Below, piece by piece: positions 40,701 through 55,800 of a stretch of 64,000 nucleotides of DNA. A program made the position numbers and the translations under genes. The stretch is taken from NCBI GenBank assembly GCA_015183035.1, contig JACZZP010000012.1:868001-932000 (forward strand), written 5' to 3'. The notes beneath the pieces were generated by a model that had not been told where the DNA came from, searched no databases, and saw nothing but the letters and a program-made list of their open reading frames with translations. Position 1 is the first letter of the stretch, and every line of letters starts with the position of its first letter. Source of the DNA: Meloidogyne chitwoodi (Eukaryota; Nematoda; Chromadorea; Rhabditida; Meloidogynidae).

Positions 40701-43700
40701 CAATTTTCACGTGATGCTGATGAAGTGGAAAATTGGATAGCAGAGAAGTTTCAAATTGCACAGGTATTAAAAATTATTTTTTAAATTTTAACCAAACTTT
40801 TTTTATTTTAATTTATTCACATAAATTTATTAGGAAGCTGATTATCGAGATCCTACCAATATTCAACAAAAACATCAAAAACAACAAGCATTTGAAGCTG
40901 AACTTTCTGCTAATGCTGACCGTATTGCTACAATAGTTTCAGCTGGTCAAAATTTAATAAGTGCTGCAAAATGTAGCGGAGGAGAAGATGCTGTATCTCA
41001 CCGTTTAAATGCTCTAAATGATCAATGGGAATTGTTAGTCAAAACAAGTACAGAAAAAAGTGCTCGATTGAAAGAAGCTAACAAACAAAAGACATTCATG
41101 GCGGCTGTAAAGGATTTGGAATTTTGGCTTGGAGAGGTTAAAATAATTTAAAATACATATTATTAATATATTTAAATGTTCAGGTTGAGACACTTTTAAG
41201 TAGCGAAGATACAGGCAGAGACTTGGCTTCTATTGAGAATTTATTAAAGAAACATCAATTGCTTGAAACAGATATTAATTCGCATGCTGATCGTGTTGAG
41301 GATGTTAATAGCCAAGCAGAGTCATTAATGGAGGTTGACCAATTTGACAGAGAAGCTATTGATACGCGTCGACAAGGAATTATTCGACGATATGAAAATG
41401 TTAAAGAAATGGCTAAAGAAAGAAGAGATAAATTAAATAAAGCAATTACTGTTCATCAATTCCTTAGAGATATTGATGAGGAAGAGTCTTGGATTAAGGT
41501 AACGAATTGAAAACATTAAATAAAAAAACAATTAAATTCAATAAAATTTTATATTTATCTTTATAGGAAAAGAAGCTACTTATTAGTAGTGATGATTATG
41601 GTCGTGATTTAACAGGTGTACAAAATTTACGAAGAAAACACCGAAGACTTGATACTGAACTAGCAAGCCATCAACCACAAGTACAGAATGTTCGTTCTAA
41701 AGCTGATGAGCTTTTACTAGCTACTGAAGTTGGGGCTCCAGAAATTCAGAAACGAATTCAAGTAATAAATTTAAAAAAAGAAATTCTTATTTCTATTTTT
41801 AGGCACTCGAAGATAGTTGGCAACAAATTGTTGATCTAACAAAGAATCGACACCAAAAACTTCAAGAAAGTGAACAATTCCAAAATTTTATTGGTCGTTT
41901 AGAAGAGGAAGTAGCTTGGTTAAATGAAAAACAGCAATTACTTTCTTCACCTATATTAGGAGAAAATATGGCTGCCGTTCAAGGATTATTAAAAAAACAT
42001 GATACTTTTCAATTAGATTTGCAAGTACATGAACAAAGAATTGATGATTTACAACGACAAGGAAATGAAGTAAATTTAAAAAAAATTTTTTTAATTATTA
42101 TTTTTTTCTTTTAAAGTTAATAGAGAAAGGCAATCATCATTCAAAAAATATAGAATTACGTCTTGAACAACTTCAAAAACATTTAATATTAGTTAAAGAA
42201 TTAGCTGCCTTACGTCTTCAAAAATTGCGTGATAATAATGCTTATATGCAATTTATGTGGAAATGTGATGTTGTTGAAAGTTGGATTGGAGATAAGGAAC
42301 ATCATGTTAAATCTCCAGATTTTGGAAAAGATCTTTCTTCAGTTCAATTACTATTGAATAAACAGGATGCTTTTGATGCTGGATTAAATGCTTTTGAAGT
42401 AAGATTATAAATATCTAAAATTATTCCCTCATCTCTCTAAAATAATTTTAAAAAAATTTTATTTCCAGCATGAAGGTATTCAACGAATTACAGAACTTAA
42501 AGACCAGTTAATATCTGTAGAACATGAACAATCTCAAGCAATTGAAAAACGGCATCAATCTGTTATAACTCGATGGCAACAACTTTTACAAAATTCACTT
42601 GCTCGTCGTCAAAAATTAATTGAAGCGCAATCTCATTATGAAAGAATTGAAAATCTTTATTTAGCTTTTGCAAAAAAAGCATCTGCTTTTAATTCTTGGT
42701 TTGAGAATGCTGAAGAAGACCTAACTGATCCTGTAATTATTTTATTTAAATATTTATAATTTTTTTTTAAAACTTCAAAGGTTCGCTGTAATTCTCTCGA
42801 GGAAATTAGAGCTCTTCGTGAGGCACATGCTGAATTTCAAAAATCATTAACTACTGCAAAAAATGATTTTATTGCTTTGCAAGAATTGGATCGTCAAATT
42901 AAGTCATTTGGTGTTGGCCCAAATCCTTATACTTGGTTTACAATGGATGCACTTGAAGAAACTTGGAGTAACTTACAAAAGGTTTTGGGCATTTTTCTCT
43001 TATTTTAATCAAAAAATATTTTCTTTTTAAGATAATAAAAGAACGTGAATTAGAACTTCAGAAAGAACATCTTAGACAAGAGGATAATGATAAATTACGT
43101 CGTGAATTTGCTCGTCAAGCAAATGATTTTCACCAATGGTTAGCTGATACAAGAGGAGAAATGATGGAAGCAAGTGGATCTTTAGAACAACAATTAGATT
43201 CTATACGTCAAAAAGCTCAAGATATTCGTTCACAAAGACAAAAATTGAAAAAAGTAGAAGATTTGGGTGCACTTTTGGAAGAACATTTAATTTTGGATAA
43301 TCGATATACTGGTAAAAGTTTTTTTAATTTTGTTTATATAAAATGAAATATATAATTTTAATAAATTTATAAATATTTTAGAGCATTCAACAGTTGGTTT
43401 GGCCCAAGCTTGGGATCAACTTGATCAATTAACTATGAGAATGCTTCACAATTTGGAACAACAAATACAAGCTCGTAATCAATCTGGAGTTACTGAAGAA
43501 GCTTTACGTGAATTTTCAATGATGTTTAGACACTTTGACAGAGAAAAACTTGGAAGACTCGATCATCAACAATTTAAGAGTTGTTTACGAGCTTTGGGCT
43601 ATGATCTTCCTATGGTGGATGAGGGACAGCCCGAACCCGAATTTCAACGAATTCTAGATGTTGTTGATCCTAATCGGTAAAATTTTTTAAATATTTCTGG

Positions 43701-44054
43701 CTTTTTCTGAAATTTAATTTTAAAAAAATTTTCAGCGATGGTTATGTTACTTTACAAGAATTTATGGCATTTATGATACATAAAGAAACAGAAAATGTTC
43801 GTTCTAGCGAGGAAATTGAAATGGCATTCCGTGCATTAAGCAAAGAGCTTAGACCTTATGTTACTGCTGAAGAGCTTTATGCTGTAAATATTTTAATTTT
43901 TAAGTTAATTTTTACAATTTTTCAGAATTTAACACCGGAACAGGCTGAGTATTGCATTAAAAGAATGAAGCCATATATCGACGCTGTTTCTGGGCGAAAA
44001 ATTGCTGGAGCACTCGACTTTGAACAATTTGTGCATTCAATGTTTCAAAGCTGA
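34757..44054 (+). CDS. SPTAN1: Alpha-spectrin
   Basis: Rod-like protein of the submembrane actin skeleton; it pairs with beta-spectrin. The protein starts [20 protein letters not shown] and enters an N-terminal partial repeat ([19 protein letters not shown]). A long chain of triple-helix spectrin repeats follows, each recognisable by an aromatic W in the first helix and phrases such as [13 protein letters not shown] and [13 protein letters not shown]. An SH3 domain ([12 protein letters not shown] ... [20 protein letters not shown]) is inserted at about 38700-38980, as in all alpha-spectrins. The C-terminus is the calmodulin-like EF-hand region, 43480-44054. Its first loop ([14 protein letters not shown]) has Leu at loop position 5, so calcium binding there may be weak; the second loop ([13 protein letters not shown]) is canonical. 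This is spc-1 in C. elegans. Roughly 30 exons, no break seen. Confidence 0.96.
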
Positions 44055-44103
44055 TTTAAACATTAATTTTAAAGTAGTAAATAATTTGATATAATATTTA
44101 TAA

Positions 44104-44178
44104 TATACTGAAGGCAAGCTCAATCTCGACGATATGATTAGGATGGTATATTTTAATCAAAATTTTGCCTTCAGTATA
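44104..44178. repeat. 14-bp perfect inverted repeat downstream of spectrin
   Basis: TATACTGAAGGCAA (44104-44117) and its exact reverse complement (44165-44178) enclose 47 bases, 50 bases past the spectrin stop codon. It may be a small MITE or a 3' UTR hairpin. Confidence 0.6.
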
Positions 44179-44497
44179 GAGCCATATAATTTTGGGATTA
44201 ATAATATTTTGTTTTTAAAACTAGAGTATGTAATTCTTTAATAATCTGATTGTATCTTTTTTATAATAAAAAAATGCTGAGAAGGTTGAGCAGTAGACAT
44301 ATTTTTAATTATGAAGCTTGAGCTATTAGTTCCATATCAAATTTTTCACTCAGAAAATTAGTTCCGACAAACCGAGCGCATTGTAAAAGCCTTGCTTTTT
44401 TGAGGGCAAACAATCCTAACATAGATATAGGTTAGATTCCTATATATTGTAATCAATATTATCAGAAGGGGGGCGAAACTTCCAGACTCACACCTAA

Positions 44498-45114
44498 CAA
44501 AGGGAGGGTCCCCAGGTGTCCGCGGGACTTCGGGATGAAACTTTGCAGAGAGATAGATTATACCCTACTTTTATTGTGAAATTTTCACCGTTTTTGCTAA
44601 GGGACATCTGGGACCGAGTTATAGGTCCCTGAAAATCGAAAAACCATAGAGGGGAGTAAGCTCATTTTTGGGGTGAAAAAATTAAAATATGAGTATGATA
44701 GCTCATTCGAAAGAGCTCTTCAAGCTGAGTCGAATGACACCAAAATTAGCTTAATTGTACAAATATTGACAAAGTTATAATTAAAAGACTAAGCCCATTT
44801 AGGTGATTACCGATAAGGAGCTTACTCTCCCCTGTGGTTTTTCAATTTTCAGGACCTGTAACTCGGCTCAGACTTGAGTCCAGAAGCTATTTTTGGTCTC
44901 ATTCAACTCAGCTCGAAGAGCTCTTCGAAAGTATACCATAGTCATATTCTAATTTTTCACTTCAAAAAATGAGTCGATTTTCAGAAACCATAACTCGGTC
45001 CCAGATGTCCCTTAGCAAAAACGGTGAAAATTTCACAATAAAAGTAGGGTATAATCTATCTCTCTGCAAAGTTTCATCCCGAAGTCCCGCGGACACCTGG
45101 GGACCCTCCCTTTG
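44498..45114. mobile_element. Foldback MITE with TAA target duplication
   Basis: This 617-base element starts CAAAGGGAGGGTCCCCAGGT and ends with the reverse complement. The outer arms (over 130 bases) are nearly perfect, and inner arms around the AGCTC ... GAGTCG block continue the fold imperfectly. It is flanked by TAA on both sides (44495-44497, 45115-45117), the TWA-type 3-base duplication used by PIF/Harbinger elements. No transposase was found. A 65-codon frame over the right arm is incidental. Confidence 0.75.
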
Positions 45115-45117
45115 TAA

Positions 45118-45467
45118 GTCAAAAAATTTCGTCTATGCCTTTAAAAATTGCCAATTGGTACAATAATTTATTTAGCAATTTTTTAGCCGATATTAAGTCT
45201 ATATTCAAGTTTTGGACCTGAAATTTGGGTCCAGAAGCTTTGGTCCAGAAATTTCGACTTGCGATCTAGAATACATTGTGATTATTGGTTGGTTGATAAA
45301 AAAACTTGTTTAAATTGTCGTAAATCTTAAAAAGCAAAGCTCTGAAGTAAAATGCTAGAAAGTAGAATGGAAATGCGCAAAAAATATTTTTTTATTTATT
45401 CATTAACAATAACAGACTGAACCCAACAATTCAAATAAACATCCGTTTTCAGTATTTCAAAAATACT
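45118..45467. other. Intergenic, 3' of RPS5
   Basis: AT-rich sequence between the foldback element and the stop codon of RPS5 (-). It should hold the RPS5 3' UTR; nothing else is supported. Confidence 0.5.
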
Positions 45468-46389
<922 letters not shown>

Positions 46390-46809
46390 ATTCTTTTAAA
46401 TTTAAACTGAATCTAAATATTAATTTTTAAAATATATCAAACGAATTTGGTTTAGTATTATGCTGTCTTTTATCTATAATTTTTTAATTTTTGATTGTCC
46501 TATAACAAGCAATCTAGGATAATTAAAATAATCGTTGCGTAATCTGTGGATTTAATTAAAAATCCATTTGCTATGTCGAACGCCACCAAAATCAGTAGTT
46601 TTCATTAAAGCACATGAAATTTTAATAGTGATCGCCTCACGACAAAGTTACCGCGACAAACTTACTGTGACAAAGTAGATTTTACTCATTTGAGCATTGC
46701 CGTTTGAGCGCAGTTACCGCCATTTGACGACTGTTTTAGATAAATATTTTTTATTTCATTAAATAAATAATTATTAATTTATTTTTAATAATAATTTAGT
46801 TTATTTAGA
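46390..46809. promoter_or_regulatory. Divergent 5' region, RPS5 and POLR3A
   Basis: These 420 bases separate the two divergent start codons and must hold both promoters. A less AT-rich patch (46625-46730) has near-repeats of CGACAAAGTTACCGC / CGACAAACTTACTGT / TGACAAAGTAGA; these may be regulatory or repeat-derived. No named site can be assigned. Confidence 0.5.
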
Positions 46810-49800
46810 ATGGGGAAGGAGCAGTTTAAAGAGGCTGATACATCTCGTAAAGTGTATGTAATTTAATTAAAATTTTAATAATTTTTTATGTTTAAGAATT
46901 GGAGTGAAATTTACGGCAGGAAATACAGAATTAATAAGGCAAGCTGCACATATTCAAATATTTAATAATCGGCTTTATGAGGATGTGCAAGGCAAATGGC
47001 TTCCTGCTCAATATGGACCTCTTGACGCACGACTTGTATTTTTAATTTTTTTTATAATATTTACTTTATCTTAATATTTTTCCATTATACGAAGTTTATA
47101 AATAAAAATTTATTTTTATGGAACATTTCAAAAATCTCTCTCTTGTCAAACATGCAAGAAAAATATGAGTGAATGTGTTGGCCATTTTGGTTTTATTGAC
47201 CTTGAATATCCAGTTTTTCATGTTGGCTTTTTCCGTTTAATAATTCAAACACTTCAATGTATTTGCAAGGTAATTTTTAAATTTAACTTAAATATTCTTG
47301 TATGTTTTTTAATTATTTAAATGTTTAGGGTTGTAGTCAAACTTTACTACAAGATGGGCAAAAATCTATTCTTCTACGACAGGCATCTAACCCAAATCTT
47401 GATTATTTGCGAAAGAAGGCATTACAAAAGAAAATTGTTGCTATGAGTAAAAAATTGAGCCTTTGCACTAAATGTGGATTTGTAAATGGTAAATAGATAT
47501 TTTTAAAATGATTAAGAATTTTTATAAAATAATTAGATAGTATTTTATTATGAAATTTGAGCATATTTTTAGCTAATTTATTGCATTTACTAAATTGATT
47601 ATATTTTTTTATTTAAAAAAATTTTTTAAATTTTAAATAGGTGTAGTGAAAAAAGCAGTCGGAGCTATTCTCAAAATTTCACATCATGAACCACTTCCCT
47701 CTGAAACTTTGGCAGCAGTTGAGGATAGAAATGAACTACAACAGTTATTGTCTAGTTCAAAACTTAATTTACTTGATCCTTTAAAAGTTATGGAAATTTT
47801 TAAAAGAATTGATTTAAAGGTAAGTTACTGATCAAATTTTTATTTTATATAATTAGGCAACTTATTTTAGGATCTTCCTTTATTAATGATAGGTGCTGAT
47901 GAATGTAAACATCCAATGCATTTCCTCAATCAACGAATTCCTGTTCCACCCGTGTGTATTCGTCCTTCTGTTGTTTCTGAATTGAAATCTGGCTCAAATG
48001 AAGTATAATAATAATTTTTGAAAAGAAAAAATTTTATTTAGGATGATATCACAATGAAATTGACTGAAATTATGTTAATTAATGACATTCTCAAGAAGCA
48101 TAAACAAGATGGGGCGCCAATGAAAACAATTTGTGAAACTTGGGATCATTTACAAGTATTAAATAATTAGAATTTATTTTTTTCATGTGATTAAATATTT
48201 TTAATTCTTAAGGTTCAATGTGCTCTTTACATAAATTCTGAGATGAGCGGACTTCCTCCAGAATTGCAACCAAAAAAGTTTTTACGTTCATTTGCTCAAC
48301 GTTTAAAAGGAAAACACGGCCGTTTTCGTGGTAATTTGTCTGGTAAACGAGTAGATTTTACTGCAAGAACTGTTATTTCACCAGATCCAAATCTTAAGGT
48401 TTTTAAAAAATTTTACTTTCAAACATAAAATACATTTTTATCCCTTTGTAAAATTACTTTTTAAACAGATTGATCAAGTTGGTGTACCTTTACAAGTTGC
48501 AATGATACTTACATTCCCTGAGGTTGTATGCCGTTCTAATATTGAAAGAATGCGTCAGGTTGTTAAAAATGGCGATTCTATGCATCCCGGTGCTAATCAT
48601 ATAGTTGATTGTAAGACTGGGAATAAACGATTTTTGAGGTTATTTATTTAAAATTTTAATTCTGATTTATTATTTCAGGTATGGAAATCGTGCAGAAATT
48701 GCAAGAAACTTACAACTCGGTGATACTGTTGAGGTTTATTTTTTAAGATTCGTTTATGATTAATATTTCTATGTTAATTATTGATTTACACAAATATTTT
48801 GGCGTCTATATTGTGAGAATTTTTTTCGATTTTCCTTCAATTTTGATATTAACGTACAAGAACCAATTCCATAAACAAAACAAAATTAAATCTAACCTAA
48901 CTTAAAATATTTTAGCGCCATTTGGCTGATGGAGATGTTGTTCTTTTTAATAGACAGCCATCTTTACATAAAATTAGCATTATGTCTCATCGTGTTAAGG
49001 TTATGCCATACAGAACTTTCAGGTATTAAAATAAAATTTGAAAAATATTTTATCTTTTTGAGTCGGTTATGTAATCAAAATATCCGTAAATTTTATCATA
49101 AAAGATTTGGTTATAGATTGCCTGAATAATATTAAGAAATCATATTTTCGTCTTTTATTAATTAATTTTAAATACATTAATATTTAATTTACTATAAAGA
49201 TTTAATGAGTGTGCTTGTACTCCATATAACGCTGATTTTGATGGAGATGAAATGAATTTACATTTGCCACAAACTTATGAAGCAAAAGCGGAGTCTTCAC
49301 TTCTTATGGGTGTTAAACATAATTTGGTCAGTCCGCGTGCTGGACAGCCTTTAATTGCTGCAATTCAAGGTATAGATTATTAATTAATTTTATTAATAAT
49401 TTTTATTTTAGATTTCATTACAGCTGGGCACTTACTCACAAAAAAGGACACATTTTTGACACACAGCGAGGTTCAGCGAATTGCTGCTACACTCCTTGAC
49501 ATTACTGAAGTTCATCAAAGAAAAATACGACTTCCACCACCTGTTATAATTTGGCCAATTAAATTATGGACTGGAAAGCAAGTAAAAATAAAAAGTTTTT
49601 CTTAATTAAATTTTTTTTAAATTAAATTATTTAAATTTAATTTGTAGCTAATTGAGTTAATAATTGCACCGTTTGTCGACTCTAATGTTCGATTGAATTT
49701 GGCAACAAAAAATAAAATTCACAACCCAGATGATGGAGAATTTACTCATAAGGTTAGTTGCTTTAATTTAATTAAAAGCAATAATTTATTAAATTAATCT

Positions 49801-52800
49801 TTTTAACATTGAAAATACAAAAGTATTATTAAATAAACAGGACACATTTGTTCTTATTCGTAATAATCAACTACTTTGTGGTTCTCTTGACAAAACACTA
49901 CTGGGTTCTGAAAGCAAAACTTCTATTTTTTATACTCTTCTTCGTGACTGGAGTGAACAACATGCAATCGATGCAATGTGGAGGTTGGCGCGTTTCTCTG
50001 CTGTTTTTTTATCAAATCGAGGATTTTCTATTGGTTTATTTATTTTTATCATTAGTATAGCATATTATTTATTGTCTGAAAACATAATTGTAGATGAAAG
50101 TTTTTATAATATATAATCGAATAAATTTTTAAATTTGTAGGACTTTTTACCATAAGATCTTTTTTCAATTTTTTAATATAATTATGTATTTTCTTTTAAG
50201 GTATTGGTGATGTTAGACCTAACAAACAACTTTTAAGTGAAAAACGAATACTTCTCGAGACGGGCTACAAAATTTGTGAACAATTAAATAAAACAATGAA
50301 AATGGAAAAACTTAAAACAAAACCAGACTTAGGCCTTGTTGAAGAATTGGAAGCTAAAATTTTAAAAGAACTTTCTAACATTCGTGATCAAGCAGGGAAG
50401 GCTTGCCGTGAATTTTTGAGGTATTATACTTTAACGCCTTAATATTTGATATTAAAAATAATAATTCAACTTTTCATAGCAAAAATAACACTCCTCTTAC
50501 TATGGCGCAATGTGGATCAAAAGGCTCATTTATCAATATTGCTCAAATGATTGCACTTGTTGGACAACAATCCATTTCTGGAAAAAGGCCTTCTGATGGG
50601 TTTGATGTAATTTTAAAAAAACTATTAATTTAAACTTTTTAATTAATTTTTAGAATAGATCATTACCTCATTTTGAACAAAATGATCGCTCTCCTGATGC
50701 AAAGGGTTTTGTAGAAAATTCCTTTTATTCTGGACTTACTCCAACTGAGTTTTTCTTTCACACAATGGGTGGTCGTGAAGGTTTAGTGGACACTGCAGTT
50801 AAAACCGCAGAGACGGGTTATATGCAGCGACGTTTAGTTAAATGTTTGGAGGTTATTTTTTTATATTTTCTTCTTCACTTCTTCCACTTATATTTCGAGC
50901 CTAAAATGAATTACCTTAGCTTGAGAAAGTTTACTATTAACTTAACTTAATTTTAGGATTTAGTTATTTCATATGACAACACCGTTCGAACATCAACAAA
51001 TGAGGTTGTACAGTTTGTATTTGGAGATGATGGACTAGATCCTTGTTATATGGAAGCGCGTGATGGAAAATTACTAGACTTGTCCCATCTTCTCAATCAA
51101 GTTAGAAGTACCCAAAAGTAAAAATTTTTAATTTAATGTACATATCTTACAAGGGAAACTCACGAACTGTAAGTGCGAATTTCGAATTTTTTTTGCACTA
51201 TCGTGTAGAGCAGGGTCGAAAACTATTGCCAATTTTTGGCTTTTTTGGCTCCGACCCCCAAACTAAAAAGTTATAGGGCTTCAAAGTTAGACCTCTTGAG
51301 TCCTCCGTAAATTAACAAGCTATACAATTTATTTTCCTTACTATATAAATTAAATAAAAAAAATTTGTTTGTTGTCGCTGTGGTGCAGTGGTAGTGTTCC
51401 CGGCTTGTTGGTTAACCGCGTGGGTTCGATACCCTTTGGGGTTAAAGCCGTTTCTCTATCACTAACCTATTTTCCTTTCAACGTGGAGAAAGCCAAAATC
51501 ACTCTGTCATCTCATTGTTACTAACCACACTATTTTCACATTAGTTGCTTCAGACTCAAACCGCCCAAAGTCTCAAACTTTGAAGCCCTATAACTTTTTA
51601 GTTTGGGGGTCGGAGCCAAAAATTGGCAATAGGTTTACGACCCTGCTCTACACGATAGTGCAAAAAAATTCGAAATTCGCACTTACAGTCGTGAGTGTCC
51701 CTTGTTAGCCCCCATTTTCTATTTTATTTTTTAGAGAAATATTTCAAACAAATTCTCCTTCTTCTGATTCATCTGTTTATGAATTAGATAATCTAAATAT
51801 TATACGACAAGAAATTAACTCATCACTTTCTGCAATACAAAATAAATTAATAAAAGATAATAAAAAGTTGTTGATCACCAATAAATTCGCTGATGAAATT
51901 TTTGATTTTATTTGCAAACATTTTAATGCAAACAAAAGACTTTTACAATTACCTGTTAATTGTGAACGGCATCGGGCATATATGTCTCCAACGTTTGAAT
52001 TTTTTAAAATAATCTTATAATTAGAGAAATTACTTTTTTTAAACGAAAATAAATATTTTTTTGACAGAACACGTTCTGGCAAAGTTTGCTGTAAAACATG
52101 TGAGGAATACAGCTTTCGTCGACAGGCCTTACTTCGTTCTAGTGGTCTCAGTTTAGCTCAAATTCGTAAATTTCTTACTCATTGTCAAAGGAAAGTTCGC
52201 AGGGCAATTGTTGAACCTGGTAATTTGCATTTTTTAGAAAAAATATATTTAATTTTAAAAAGGCACTGCTGTTGGTGCAATTGCTGCTACTTCAATTGGT
52301 GAACCTTCTACACAAATGACTTTGAAAACTTTTCACTTTGCTGGTGTTGCTTCAATGAATATTACACAAGGTGTTCCTCGCATTAAAGAGTACTGCATTA
52401 ATTAAAAAAATAATCGGAAAAATTATTTTTAATAATTTAATTAATTTAAAGGATAATAAATGCAGTTCGTAGTATTTCAACTCCAATAATAACTGTTGCT
52501 TTGGCTAATGACAAAGATGAAAAATTGGCTAAACGAGTTAAGGCACGAATTGAGCGTACTACTTTAGGTAGTATTTTAAATAAATATTAAATGAATTAAT
52601 TAATTTTTGAAATAATTCTTTATATAATATGGCCAAAAGTTTATAAAAATTTATTTTAATTTTTAGGAGAAGTTAGTGAATATGTTGAACAAATTTTCCT
52701 TCCTGATGACATGTTTGTCCTTGTTAAATTGAATACTCGCCGTATTCGAGAAATTCAATTAGAAGTCACACCTGATTCAATAATTCAATCAATTTGTTCT

Positions 52801-55800
52801 GCTCGTTTGCCAATTCCTTCAATAAAGTCTTCACAGGTTTATTAAATTATAATTTTTGTTCTTAAATTTATTTTTGTAAATTAGGTTCGAACAGTTGGAA
52901 AGTCAATATTGTTAGTTAGACCAATTGACACTGGAAAGTGTTCTATGGCAATGTACATGCACTATCTTAAATATTTCTTACCTACGGGTGAATATATATC
53001 AGAAATTAATCTTACAATTAGGACTCCCGTTTCTCAAATAATTTATAAATAATAATATTTTAGTTCCAATAAAAGGAATACATGGCGTCACTCGTTGTGT
53101 GATCAACGCCGACGATAAGAAAGGTGATTCTTTTCAATTATTTGTTGAGGGTTCAAGTTTCAAAGAAGTATTGGCATTGAACGAAATCAATGGGATTAAG
53201 ACTAGGTTAGTTTATCTTTTTTAATTTTATATAATTATGAAAAATTTGTTATTCTAAAATCAGAGTTTATAAATTTTCAACAAAGATTTATATGTACTAG
53301 TTTACTTTTATTTTTTTATATTATTTCGAAAAATTTTTATTTAAGCATATATATTTGTAGGTGGACTTTTTTTAATCATTGAAATTAATTATAATATTAT
53401 TTGGAACTATCATCTTTTCTTTTTCTTTTTCTTTTATTTCATTTCGTTCTTCATCGAGATAAAATTCATATTCTCCATCATCAAACATTGCTTTTATTGA
53501 AGCAACATAATTTTCATTAAAATTTATTATTTGATGAATATGTTGATTAATTTCAATAATTGACATTTCTTTATCTTCTTCATATTCTTCATCTGTTTTA
53601 ACAGCTAAAATTATTAATCCTTTTCTTAAATCAATCAAAATTTTTCTTTCAATTTCAGTTTCTTTAGTAAACATTTTAGGTACACATGTTTCCCCCTCTT
53701 TTTTAATTTTAATAAAAAATTGGAATGATTTATTTGAATAAATATTTCCACCCAATATTTGAATAAAATAATTGTCAATTTTGTTAAATTTTATGCAAAT
53801 TTCAATATTCGAAAATTCTTGTTTTTCTTGTTTTTGTATTTCTTTTGCAATAGAATCTATTAAAATATTTTTTCGTATTTTTCGATGTCCTCCCGGATTA
53901 AAAAAACAAATTAATTTTGTTAGTTTGTTTTGGCAGTTATTTCTTTCATGGAATATTGAATTTATCCTATTTATATTCTTTATTATCTCATTAAAATATA
54001 AATTTGTGTTTTGTAATTCTTGTTCATTTCTTTTTATTTCCAAATTTATGTGTGCATACAAAAGTGGTATAATTTCAATTAAAATCTAAATAAAAAAATA
54101 AATTAAATTATATTTAATTTATAAACTATTACTTTTGAATTTTTACATAAATGGTATGTAAATATGTACATTTTATATCTATATTATTTTCCTTAAATCA
54201 CACCCTAATTTATAAACTTACTATTCCTCCATAATATCCATTATCTAATTTTTGACATATATTTATTCCCTTATTATATTCAAAATAAAATGGTTGAACA
54301 AAATTAATTTGTTTCTTTCCATTTTTGCCGATAATTGCATCATTTACTGAATATTGATTAACAATTCCATACAAATAACAGTAAAAATTATATGGACTTA
54401 TAAATAGAATTTTATCATTTCCAATTTCTGTATCAATTTCAACAAGTATTTCTAAAATATTTTGGTGGGTATTTTCATTTATTTTATTTATTTCCATTTT
54501 TATTACATTCACATATAAACTTTTATCTTCTTTTATATTTTTTATTCTAGATTCTAAAAGAATTTTTTGATTAGGTTGAATATTTGGAATATAATTATTA
54601 TAAGTTAATTGAATAAATAATTGATTAATACTAATTAATAAAATAATCCTAAAATACATTGTTTTAATTTATAATTGTTTTTAATTTTTATTATAATTTA
54701 TTTTTCTCTTTTTATAATATAGTACATAATTATTTCTTAATTTGTCAAAAAAAAATTTTAAATATCATAAAGAATTAAGTAATACATAAATAACATATTT
54801 CATTAAAATTAAAAAATATATTTTCATCATCATTTGAAATATTTTATTTATTAAAAAATACAAATTAATATTTTAAAATTATTTTTTATTTAAGGATTTT
54901 TTGTTTTTATTTTAAAATATCTTGTTTTTTTAATTAAAAAATTTCTTTTAAAAAATACAAATTAATATTTCTAAATATAATTTAAAAAATCTTTTAGGTT
55001 TAATAATGCAATTGTCATCGCTGAAGTGTTAGGAATTGAAGCCGCTCGTGGTTCAATAATTTCTGAAATTTTGAATACAATGAATGAACACGGAATTGAA
55101 TTGGACAGAAGACATGTAATGTTATTAGCTGATTTAATGACATATCGGTTTCTTTTTGAAGAAATAAATTAATTTAATTATTATTTAAAGTGGTGAAGTG
55201 CTTGGAATTACTAGGAATGGACTTGTGAAAATGAAGGAATCTGTTCTTTTATTAGCTTCTTTTGAAAGAACAATTGATCATTTGTTAGCAGATTATATTT
55301 TTAAAATAAAAAAAATATTTAGATATGAAGCAGCATTTTTTGGACAAAAAGATAAAATAATAGGTGTTAGTGAATGTATTATAATGGGTGTACCTATTGG
55401 AATTGGAACAGGAATGTTTAAACTTTTACAAAAACAATCATCTCAAATTCAGAAAAAAATAACAGAAAATGAAAAACAAGATAATAAAGGAAATGTATGA
55501 AAATATTAAAAATAAAATAAATTAAAATTTTAGATAAAATTACTTCCTTCAAAACATGAAATTCCCTCTTCAACTCAAAATTTAGAAATCCCAGTTTCTT
55601 CAATCGGAGCAAGAAGACGCCGTCAAGCATCAACATCTACAGGCATTTATTTTATTTATATTTTAAAAAATATTAAAAATATTTTAAAGCGCCTTTAAAA
55701 GAAGCAAAAATTGAAATTGAAAGTGGGGAAGAACAAAGTATTGAAGTTTTACCTCCGAAACCTCCAATACTTATGCACAGACAGCCAATTTTTGAAATGC

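Noticed and set aside
53772..54089. 105-residue plus-strand open frame
   Set aside because: It is the complement of the nested secreted-protein exon, which has a signal peptide and a valid splice.
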